Source of the DNA: Actinophytocola sp963825445
Lineage (GTDB): Bacteria; Actinomycetota; Actinomycetes; Mycobacteriales; Pseudonocardiaceae
Direction: 5' to 3'
DNA: 64,000 nucleotides
Assembly (NCBI GenBank): GCA_963825445.1
Contig: CAWGTM010000001.1
Coordinates: forward strand, 155,524 to 219,523
Shown here: in pieces, positions 1-7,761 of the stretch
Position numbering within the stretch: the first letter of the stretch is position 1
Layout of the letters: every line of letters starts with the position of its first letter
Notes under the pieces: model-generated
The model's input: only the letters and a program-made list of their open reading frames with translations
Database searches by the model: none
What the model was told of the DNA's origin: nothing
Translations under genes and position numbers: made by a program

Positions 1-2
1 AG

Positions 3-230
3 GCCTCGGCCAACGCCGCCGGGTTCGAGGACCTGGTGGAGGTCACCCTGCTGCTCGAGGGTCTGGAGCCCAAACGCCGCGAGGCGCTCGTGCTCACCCA
101 GGTGCTGGGCCTGCCGTACTCGGAGGTCGCGGAGATCTGCGGCGTCCCGGTCGGCACCATCCGCTCCCGGACCGCCCGTGCCCGCGACGATCTGCAACGC
201 GCTGATCAGCGCCGCGAGGGCACGGGCTAG
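3..230 (+). CDS. ECF sigma factor, C-terminal part (gene begins before the window)
   Basis: The open frame enters from the left edge and stops with TAG at 228-230. About 75 residues are visible. They contain a sigma-70 region 4 helix-turn-helix: an acidic lead-in, then LGLPYSEVAEICGVPVGTIRSR, where the second helix contacts the -35 element. Family knowledge assigns this to an extracytoplasmic-function sigma factor. The group cannot be named because region 2 is outside the window. It converges on the MerR gene with only 4 bases between the stops. Confidence 0.8.
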   Translation, partial: ASANAAGFEDLVEVTLLLEGLEPKRREALVLTQVLGLPYSEVAEICGVPVGTIRSRTARARDDLQRADQRREGTG

Positions 231-234
231 AGGG

Positions 235-597
235 CTAGCTCGCCAGGCGCAGCTCGGTGGCCGCGAGGTACTTGGTCAACGTCTCGCGGGACCGCTCCAG
301 CAGGTCGATCTGTTCGGTCACCCCGGCGATGCGTGCCCTCAGGGCGGTGATGGTCTCCGGGCACGGCTTCAGGTCGGGGGTCGCGCCGCTGACGCACGGC
401 TGCAGGTACCCGATCTCCTCGGTCGACAGCCCGGCTTCCAGGAGCTTCCTGATCTGGCCGACGGTCACCACGGCGTCGTCGCCGTACTCGCGGTAGCCGT
501 TGCCGCCACGCTCCGGCGCGAGCAGGCCCTGGGCCTCGTAGTACCGCAGTTGGTGGGTGCCCACGCCGGTCCGCCGAGCCAGTTCACCGATCAACAC
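235..597 (-). CDS. MerR-family transcriptional regulator
   Basis: A 120-residue regulator. The N-terminus (IGELARRTGVGTHQLRYYE) is the MerR winged helix-turn-helix. The middle has a GYREY turn, and the C-terminus is a coiled coil (roughly 80-115) used for dimerisation. A Cys pair (QPCVSG and KPCPET) lies where metal- or redox-sensing MerR proteins hold ligands, but the sensor type is not established. I chose GTG at 597 because a GGGGGA ribosome site lies 8 bases upstream and because the upstream ATG at 621 lies inside the shared operator. It is divergent from the oxidoreductase at 649, which it probably controls. Confidence 0.85.
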   Translation of the reverse strand: MLIGELARRTGVGTHQLRYYEAQGLLAPERGGNGYREYGDDAVVTVGQIRKLLEAGLSTEEIGYLQPCVSGATPDLKPCPETITALRARIAGVTEQIDLLERSRETLTKYLAATELRLAS

Positions 598-610
598 GAC
601 GATTTCCCCC

Positions 611-648
611 TTGACCTTCATACCGGTGTGAACGTTGAGGATTGTGCC
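611..648. promoter_or_regulatory. MerR-type operator/promoter between divergent genes
   Basis: A dyad, TTCATACCGGTGTGAA, at 617-632 has arms TTCA-n-ACC/GGT-n-TGAA that match perfectly outside two positions. A TTGACC hexamer at 611-616 sits just upstream on the + strand. MerR proteins typically bind a dyad lying within an over-long -35/-10 spacer, which fits this layout. The -10 element is not clear, so the promoter itself is inferred. Confidence 0.55.
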
Positions 649-1488
649 ATGAACACAGCCATGCACCCAGTGACCGTTCTCGGACTCGGACAGATGGGCC
701 ACGCGCTGGCCGCCGCCTTCCTGCGCGCCGGTCACCCCACGACCGTGTGGAACCGCACGCCCGCGAAGGCCGACGACCTGGTCGCCGCGGGCGCCACCCT
801 CGCCGCCACCCCGGCCGACGCGACCGGGCTCGTGGTGATCTGCGTGGCCGACCACCACGCGGTGCGCTCGGTCCTCGACGCCCTGGGCGACCACAAGGTC
901 GTGGTGAACCTGACGTCGGTCACGCCCACCCACGCTCGGGAGTTCGCGAGCGGCCGCGCCTACCTGGACGGCGGCATCCTGGCCGTCCCGGACGCCGTGG
1001 GCACGGCCGACGCGGCGCTCGTGCTGAGCGGACCCCGCGCGGTGTACGACGAGCACGAGGCCACTCTCGCGACCCTCGGCACCTGCCTGCACGTCGGCGA
1101 CGATCCCGGTCTGTCGGCCACCCACGAGCAGGCCGGGCTCCTGCTCATGTGGAGCATGCTCAACGGCTTCCTCAACGGCGCGGCCATCCTGGGCGCCTCC
1201 GGGGTGTCGGCCGCCGCGTCCGTCCCCTTCGCGAAGATGATGATCGACTCGGTGGCGGACTGGCTCCCGCGCTACGCCGACCAGATCGACCAGGGCACCT
1301 ACCCGGCCGACGACGGCACCATCGACACCCACCTGGTGTCGATGGCGAACGTCGTCGAGGAGAGCGAGGCGCTCGGCGTGCCCACCGAGCTGTCCGGGTT
1401 GGTCAAGGCACTGGCCGAGCGGGCGTCGGCCGCCGGCCACGGCGCCAGCGGCTACCCGGCGCTGGTGGAGTTGTTCCGCAAGTCCTAG
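649..1488 (+). CDS. NAD(P)-binding imine reductase / 3-hydroxyisobutyrate dehydrogenase-like oxidoreductase
   Basis: A 279-residue protein. The Rossmann motif GLGQMG is at residues 12-17 and is followed by the NADP-type loop WNRTPAKA. The long helical C-terminal half matches the imine-reductase/reductive-aminase branch of the beta-hydroxyacid dehydrogenase superfamily. The natural substrate is unknown. ATG 649 has GAGG 9 bases upstream; an internal ATG at 661 is the alternative. It is divergent from a MerR gene, a common pairing for these enzymes. Its TAG stop shares CTAG with the stop of the convergent aldolase gene. Confidence 0.8.
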   Translation: MNTAMHPVTVLGLGQMGHALAAAFLRAGHPTTVWNRTPAKADDLVAAGATLAATPADATGLVVICVADHHAVRSVLDALGDHKVVVNLTSVTPTHAREFASGRAYLDGGILAVPDAVGTADAALVLSGPRAVYDEHEATLATLGTCLHVGDDPGLSATHEQAGLLLMWSMLNGFLNGAAILGASGVSAAASVPFAKMMIDSVADWLPRYADQIDQGTYPADDGTIDTHLVSMANVVEESEALGVPTELSGLVKALAERASAAGHGASGYPALVELFRKS

Positions 1489-2363
1489 GCGGCTTCGCTC
1501 CACGGGCGGGCGGTGCGGTCCACCAGTTCGGCGAGCCTGTGCAGCCGGTCGAGCGACCGGCTGCGCAGCAGCGGCACCGGGTCCACGAGGGTGTCGCTCC
1601 AGATGGCGCGGCCGGCCAGGAACCCGGACGCCCCGCCCTGGCAGGCCAGCTGCACGGCCTTCGGGAACTCGGTGATCGACACGCCCTGGGACACCACCAC
1701 CCACGGCACCGGCACGGTCGCCGTGATGTGCTCGCACACTGTGGCCACCCCGGCGGGATCGCCCTCCCCGCGGCGGGGGACCTGCGTCTTGTACAGCGTG
1801 GGCCGAAGCGTGCCCAGCTCGGCGGCCGCGTCGAGGAGGAGCTTGTCGAAGTCGTGTTCCGCGTGGCGCACCACGCCCTCCAGGATGGACACCACGCCGG
1901 CCCGGGCGCAGCGCTGCACGAACTCCTCGGCCATGGCGAGCCGCTTGTCGCGCCGGTCGTCGGGCCGCCACACGATCATCAGCTTCAGCGCCACCACGCC
2001 CCGATCGCGCACGGCCTCCGGGCTGATGGTGTCGTCGAGGCTGGTCTCCAGCGCCGGCCCGCCCTCCGGCGGGTGCGTCAGCGAGTCGGCGGCCAGGATG
2101 AGCCCCGTGTCGTCAGGCAGCAGGTGGTCGTTCACCACGGTGTCGAAGCCGAACTTCCGGTCGATCAGGAAGCCGCTGGCGTGCGGTGCGACCTCCCTGG
2201 CCACCGCCACCTTGAACCGCGTCATGATCTCGTCCGGGACCGGTGAGCCATGGTGCTCGGCGAGCATCGCCCGCAGGCTCTCCCGTTGGTCCATCGCCAC
2301 CATGGCGAGTCCTCCGGACGGCCGGGCCAACGCGGCCAAGCTCCGCTGACCTACCTTGTTCAT
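1485..2363 (-). CDS. Class I aldolase of the YihT/LacD family
   Basis: A 292-residue TIM-barrel aldolase. The opening (RPSGGLAMVAMDQRESLR) closely resembles E. coli YihT, the 6-deoxy-6-sulfofructose-1-phosphate aldolase, and LacD tagatose-bisphosphate aldolases. LYKTQVP near residue 190 carries the Schiff-base Lys, and GASGFLAGRAIW is the C-terminal phosphate-binding region. No sulfoquinovose or tagatose genes lie nearby, so the substrate (a ketose 1-phosphate or 1,6-bisphosphate) is undecided. The start is ATG 2363, preceded by GGAGGTGG on the minus strand. It is divergent from the nitrate cluster. Confidence 0.8.
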   Translation of the reverse strand: MNKVGQRSLAALARPSGGLAMVAMDQRESLRAMLAEHHGSPVPDEIMTRFKVAVAREVAPHASGFLIDRKFGFDTVVNDHLLPDDTGLILAADSLTHPPEGGPALETSLDDTISPEAVRDRGVVALKLMIVWRPDDRRDKRLAMAEEFVQRCARAGVVSILEGVVRHAEHDFDKLLLDAAAELGTLRPTLYKTQVPRRGEGDPAGVATVCEHITATVPVPWVVVSQGVSITEFPKAVQLACQGGASGFLAGRAIWSDTLVDPVPLLRSRSLDRLHRLAELVDRTARPWSEAA

Positions 2364-2595
2364 GCCACCTCCAGCTCGGGGACGCGCAAGCCGCCCCCGG
2401 TAGTTCGAGTCGTACCGGACGGCGTTCTCGTTATCCCGTAGTCGTGTGGCACCAGGCAACTCCGGTTGCGGCAGCCCAACAGGGCCAACCAGCAACGATA
2501 CCCGCCGAGCCGCTGAGGTGGATGGTCGCCACGGCGGGCCGGTGTGTGTGAAACGTGACATCTCACGGCCGTCCGGTTCCTGCCGCGCAGGCAAT

Positions 2596-2633
2596 GTCGC
2601 ACGCCTGAAACATCGTCGTAGCCCCCGGTAACA
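2596..2633 (+). promoter_or_regulatory. Candidate GlnR box upstream of nasA
   Basis: Four pentamers lie at the exact 6-base spacing of the actinomycete GlnR consensus (gTnAC-n6-GaAAC, twice): GTCGC at 2596, GAAAC at 2607, GTAGC at 2618 and TAACA at 2629. The second is perfect, the first and third each miss one base, and the fourth is weak. GlnR activates nitrate/nitrite assimilation genes in Streptomyces and Amycolatopsis. The box sits about 80 bases before the nasA start, which suits activation. Confidence 0.45.
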
Positions 2634-2650
2634 CGCGCTACCTAGCGTTT

Positions 2651-2696
2651 CGCGAGTAGGGACCGAGCACGGGCTGCCCAGCGTTCGCGAGTAGGG
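2651..2696 (+). repeat. Two direct copies of CGCGAGTAGGG in the nasA leader
   Basis: Identical 11-mers lie at 2651-2661 and 2686-2696, each preceded by AGCGTT, with centres 35 bases apart. They fall between the candidate GlnR box and the nasA ribosome site (GGAGG at 2700). They could be binding sites for a second regulator such as NnaR, or 5'-leader structure. The rest of the 2364-2595 intergenic stretch shows nothing else I can name. Confidence 0.4.
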
Positions 2697-2712
2697 CCGA
2701 GGAGGTGTGTGG

Positions 2713-4785
2713 ATGACTCTGGTAGCTGCGCCACAGATCGACACACACTGCCCGTACTGCGCGCTGCAGTGCGGCATGCGGCTGACCGGCGGATCGGACG
2801 TCACAGTCGCGGCCTCGGGAGTTCCCGACGAGCGGCGGCGGGCTGTGCCAGAAGGGGTGGACGGCCGGCCACGGTGCTCGACTCGCCCGGTCGGCTCACC
2901 GAACCACTCGTCCGGCAGGGCGGCGAGTTGCGTCCGGCGAGCTGGGACTTCGCGCTCGACCTGGTGGCCGCGCCGGCTGACCGCGCTGCGGGCCGCGCAC
3001 GGGGCCGACTCGGTCGCCGTGTTCGGCGGCGGCGGCCTGACCAACGAGAAGGCCTACCTGCTCGGCAAGTTCGCGCGGGTCGCGCTGGGTACGTCGCAGA
3101 TCGACTACAACGGACGGTTCTGCATGTCCTCGGCCGCGGCCGCCGGGCTGCCGGGCGTTCGGGGTCGACCGGGGCCTGCCGTTCCCGGTCGACCGACCTG
3201 GCCGACGCGGACGTGGTGCTGCTGGTCGGCGCCAACCCGGCCGAGACGATGCCGCCGTTCATGCAGCACCTGGCGGCGATCGCGGCGAGCTGATCGTGGT
3301 CGACCCACGCCGCACGGCCACGGCCGAGCAGGCCGCGCCTGCACCTGCGTCCCGCGCCCGGCACCGACCTGGCGCTGGCGCTGGGCATCCTGCACGCGGT
3401 GGTCGCCGACGGGACCTGTCGACCACGACTACGTCGCCGACGCGCACGAGCGGGTTCGACGAGGCCTGGCGCGCTCGCGGCCGCGTGGTGGCCGGAGCGG
3501 GTGGAGCGGGTCACCGGGGTGCCGGCGGCCGACCAGCGCCGCGCGGCCGCGCTGCTCGCCGGGGCGCGGCAACGCCTACGTCCTGACCGCGCGCGGCACC
3601 GAGCAGCACGCCACCGGCACGGACACGGTCGGCGCGTGGATCAACCTGGCGCTCGCGCTGGGCCTGCCCGGCCGGCGCGGCTCCGGGTTCGGCTGCCTGA
3701 CCGGACAGGGCAACGGGCAGGGCGGCCGTGAGCACGGGCAGAAGGCCGACCAGCTGCCCGGCTACCGGCGCATCGACGATCCGGCGGCCCGCGCGCACGT
3801 CGCCGGCGTCTGGGGTGTCGCGCCGCGGAGCTGCCCGGGCCCGGCCGGTCGGCCTACGAACTGCTCGACGCGCTCGGCACTCCTGGCGGTCCACGCGCGC
3901 TGGTGTTGTTCGGCAGCAACGTCGACGGTGTCCGCGCCGCGCGCCGGCCACGTGGCCGAGCGGCTGTCCGCGTTGGACCTGTTGGTGGTCGCCGATGTCG
4001 TGCTGTCCGAGACCGCCCGCGGTGGCCGACGTGGTGCTGCCGGTCACGCAGTGGGCCGAGGAGGACGGCACGATGACCAACCTCGAGGGCCGGGTCCTGT
4101 TGCGCCGCAAGGCGGTCGACCCGCCGGCCGAGGTGCGGACCGACCTGGAAGTGCTCCACGGGACTCGCGACCCGGCTCGGGCAGCCGGCCGCGCGCTTCC
4201 CGGTCGACGCCGAGGCGGTGTTCGACGAGCTGCGCCGGGCGTCGGCGGGCGGGCCGGCCGACTACTCGGGGGTCACCTACGACCGGCTGCGCGCGGGGGA
4301 GGCACTGCACTGGCCGGTGCCCGGCACGCGACACCCCGGCACGCCACGGATGTTCCTCGACGCGTTCGCCCACCCGGACGGCCGCGCCCGGTTCGTCCCG
4401 GTCGACCACAGTGGACCGGCCGAGCCGCCGGACGCCGAGTTTCCCGCTGCGGGCCACCACCGGCCGGGTGCTCAGCACTACCAGTCGGGTGCGCAGACCC
4501 GGCTGGTCCCCGCGCTGGTCGACGCCGTGCCGGAGGTGTTCGTCGAGGTGCACCCGGACACCGCGCGCCGCGCCGGGCTGGCCGACGGCGACCTGGCGTC
4601 GGTGACGTCGCGGCGCGGCTCGGTCCGCGCCAGGGTCCGGTGTGTGGCGTCGCTGCGGCCGGACGTGGTGTTCCTGCCGTTCCACTTCCCCGGGGGTGGG
4701 AACGCGTTCACCAACCCCGCGCTCGACCCGACGAGCCGCATGCCGGAGTTCAAGGTGTGCGCCGTGCGGCTTGGAGGCATCGTGA
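2713..4785 (+). CDS. nasA: Assimilatory nitrate reductase catalytic subunit (several frameshifts in this sequence)
   Basis: A molybdopterin oxidoreductase of about 690 residues that reduces nitrate to nitrite in the cytoplasm. The N-terminus CPYCALQCGMRL is the start of the [4Fe-4S] motif. ADSVAVFGGGGLTNEKAY, GANPAETMPPF, VVDPRRTATAEQA and GFGCLTGQGNGQGG are recognisable NarB/NasA segments, but they lie in different frames, so at least eight indels are present between about 2800 and 4780. GGAGG precedes ATG 2713. Removing one T near 4771 makes the gene end as VRLEAS-TGA, overlapping the next GTG (4782). That supports sequencing error over true decay, but a pseudogene cannot be excluded. Confidence 0.8.
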
Positions 4786-6223
4786 CGAGGCGCGTGGTGG
4801 TGATCGGGTACGGGATGGCCGGTGCCCGGCTGGCGGAGGAGCTGCGCCGGCGCGACCCGGTGGGTGCGCGGGTGGCGGTCACGGTGCTCGGCGCGAGAAG
4901 CACATCCCGCCTACAACCGGGTGTTGCTGTCCGCCGTGGTCGGTGGCTCGCTGACGCCCGGCGCCGTTGCGGTTGCACGACACCGACTGGGCCGCCGGCC
5001 ACGGCGTGGATCTGCGGCTGGGTGCCACGGTGACCGGCATCGACCGCGCCGCCCGGCAGGTCGTCCTGGCCGACGGATCCACTGTGGACTACGACGCGCT
5101 CGTGCTGGCCACGGGCAGCCGGGCTTGGGTGCCGCCGGTCGAAGGGCTGACCACCGAGGACGGTGCGCTCGCCGCGGGTGCCGTGGCGTTCCGCACCCTC
5201 GACGACTGCGAACGGATCGTCGCCGCCACCCGGCCGGGTGCTCCGGTGGCCGTGCTCGGCGGCGGTCTGCTGGGACTCGAGGCCGCCCGCGGGCTGGCGG
5301 GCCGGGGTGCGCTGGTCACGGTCGTGCACCCGGTCGGCCACCTGATGGAACGCCAGCTCGACCCGGCGGCGGGCCACGCGCTCGCGGGAACGCTGGCCGG
5401 GCTGGGCATCGAGGTGCGGCTCGGCGTGCTCGCCGGCCGGTACGTGCCCGGCGACGGGCTGAAGCTCGCGGACGGCGGGCACGTGCCGGCCGACCTGGTG
5501 GTGGTGTCGGCGGGCGTCCGGCAGGAGACGGGGCTCGCCGAGGCCGCCGGGCTGACGGTCGACCAGGGGGTGTTGGTCGACGACGCGTTGCGCACGAGCG
5601 ACCCGCGCATCCACGCGATCGGTGACGTGGCACGGCATCCGGGGACGGTGTCCGGGCTCGTGCAGCCGGCCTGGGAGCAGGCGGCCGTGCTGGCCGACCT
5701 GCTCACGGGCACCGACCCGGCGGCCCGCTACCCGGGCACGCCCGTGGTCACCCGGCTCAAGGCCCGGGACATCGACCTGGCGGCCATGGGCGAGGTCCAC
5801 ACCGAAGTAGACAGTCCGGACGCCGAAGTCCTGTGCCTGCAGGACTTCACCCGCGGCCGGTACGCGAAGCTGGTGATCCGCGACGACCGGGTTACCGGCG
5901 CCATCGTGCTCGGCTCCCCGGACGCGGCGGCCACCATCACCCAGCACTACGACCGCGGCACCCGCGTGCCGTCCGACCGGCTCGCGCTGCTGCTCGGCCG
6001 GTCCCTGCCGGGCACCGTCGCCCCCAGCCCCGCCGACCTCCCGGCATCGGCCACCGTGTGCCGCTGCAACACCGTCAGCAAACGACAGTTGGTCAACGCC
6101 TGGCGCGACGGCGCGCGCGGCGTGGCCGACCTGGCCGCGGCGACCCGCGCCACCACCGGATGCGGCGGCTGCCGCGACACGGTGTGCGGGATCGCCGACT
6201 GGCTGTCCACTGTAGACCCCTAG
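4782..6223 (+). CDS. FAD-dependent nitrate reductase electron-transfer subunit (NasB-like), frameshifted near its start
   Basis: About 480 residues. VVVIGYGMAGARLAEEL is the FAD-binding motif. AVLGGGLLGLEAARGL near 150 of the intact part is the NAD(P)H-binding motif. IHAIGDV closes the FAD domain. The C-terminus (CRCNTVSK then TGCGGC) is a BFD-like [2Fe-2S] domain. It resembles the N-terminal half of NirB and probably passes electrons from NAD(P)H to the nitrate reductase. Two indels, near 4905 and 4965, break the first 60 residues; the reading frame is clean from 4967 on. The GTG start overlaps the nasA stop and the next gene follows after 12 bases. Confidence 0.8.
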
Positions 6224-6235
6224 AGAGGCCAACAG

Positions 6236-7759
6236 ATGACTGTGACGGTCACCGAACCCGCTCCCCGGCTCGCCCGCCGGGGGCGGTGGATCGACGACTG
6301 GAACCCGGACGACGAACAGTTCTGGGAACGCACCGGACGGCGGATCGCCCGCAAGAACCTCGTCTTCTCGATCTTCGCCGAGCACCTGGGGTTCGCCATC
6401 TGGGTGTTGTGGTCGGTCGTGGTGATCAACCTGGCGAACGCCGGGCTGGCCATGACGCTGTCGGAGATGTTCTGGCTCACCGCCCTGCCGAACCTCGTCG
6501 GATCGGCGCTGCGCATCCCGTACACGTTCGCCGTGCCCCGGTTCGGCGGGCGGGCGTGGACGATGGTCAGCGCGACGCTGCTGCTGATCCCGGCGCTGCT
6601 GCTGGCCGTGGTGGTGCCGAGCGGCTGGCTCGCCACTCAGTCCCACGACACGCAGTTCCTGGTGCTGGCGGTCTGTGCGGCCACCGCGGGCTTCGGCGGC
6701 GGCAACTTCTCCTCGTCCATGGCGAACATCTCGTTCTTCTACCCGGAACGCAAGAAGGGCTTCGCGCTCGGACTGAACGCGGCGGGCGGCAACCTGGGTG
6801 TGGCCGTGGTGCAGTTGGTGGTCCCGCTGGTGATCATCATCGGCGTGCCGGCGGCGGCCGCGCGGCTGCCCCAGCACGAGGTGCATCTTGCCTACGCCGG
6901 GCTGATCTGGATGCCGTTCGTGATCCTGGCCGCGGTGTGCGCGTGGCTGTTCATGGACAGCCTCACCCAGGCCCGCGCCGACGCCCGGTCCTACGTGACC
7001 GCGTTGCGCCACGGGCAGACCTGGATCATGTCGATCCTCTACATCGGAACGTTCGGCTCGTTCATCGGCTACTCGTTCGCGTTGCCACTGGTCATCAAGA
7101 ACACCTTCCCCGAGTTCCTGGCGGCCAACCCGTTCATCGCCACCTACCTGGCGGGGCTCGGCTTCGTCGGGGCGCTCATCGGGTCGGTGGCCCGGCCGTT
7201 CGGCGGGTGGCTGTCCGACCGGATCGGCGGCGCGCGGGTGACGCTGTGGTGCTTCCTCGGCATGGGCGCGTTCACCGTGCTGGCGATCATCGGGGTCAAC
7301 GCGCACAGCTTCGGGCTCTTCTTCGGTGCCTACATGGTGATCTTCCTGTTGTCCGGCGCCGGCAACGGCTCCACCTACCGGATGATCCCCGTGATCTTCG
7401 GTGAGCTGGGCCGCAAGGAGGCGGCCTCGCTGGGGGTCGACCCGTCGGTCACTGCCCTGCCGTTCAAGCGCGAGGCGGCCGCGGTGATCGGGATCGCCGG
7501 CGCCATCGGGGCGTTCGGCGGGTTCCTCATCCAGGTGATCTTCCGTCAGGCCAGCCTCGGGGTGACCGCGCAGGTCGGCGCGGCCGGCACGGTCGAGGAG
7601 AAGCTCGCGGTGGCCCGCGCGAACGACGACTGGTCCACCTCGGCGCTGTACGTGTTCCTGGCGGCCTACGCGGTGTTCGCGGCCATGACCTGGTTCTACT
7701 ACCTGCGGCGGACCTTCGCGGTCGAGCGGGTCCCGAGCCTCGCGCACGCGGGGGTGTGA
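6236..7759 (+). CDS. narK: Nitrate/nitrite transporter, MFS NarK family
   Basis: 507 residues with twelve predicted membrane segments and no frame damage. The nitrate-porter signature glycine-rich stretches are visible: GFGGGNFSSSMANISFFYP near residue 160 and GAGNGSTYRMIP near residue 375, in transmembrane segments 5 and 11. It lies between the nitrate reductase and nitrite reductase genes, and its stop lies 2 bases before the nirB ATG. Its likely role is nitrate uptake, possibly with nitrite exchange. A GAGAGG-type ribosome site lies 8 bases upstream. Confidence 0.92.
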   Translation: MTVTVTEPAPRLARRGRWIDDWNPDDEQFWERTGRRIARKNLVFSIFAEHLGFAIWVLWSVVVINLANAGLAMTLSEMFWLTALPNLVGSALRIPYTFAVPRFGGRAWTMVSATLLLIPALLLAVVVPSGWLATQSHDTQFLVLAVCAATAGFGGGNFSSSMANISFFYPERKKGFALGLNAAGGNLGVAVVQLVVPLVIIIGVPAAAARLPQHEVHLAYAGLIWMPFVILAAVCAWLFMDSLTQARADARSYVTALRHGQTWIMSILYIGTFGSFIGYSFALPLVIKNTFPEFLAANPFIATYLAGLGFVGALIGSVARPFGGWLSDRIGGARVTLWCFLGMGAFTVLAIIGVNAHSFGLFFGAYMVIFLLSGAGNGSTYRMIPVIFGELGRKEAASLGVDPSVTALPFKREAAAVIGIAGAIGAFGGFLIQVIFRQASLGVTAQVGAAGTVEEKLAVARANDDWSTSALYVFLAAYAVFAAMTWFYYLRRTFAVERVPSLAHAGV

Positions 7760-7761
7760 GC

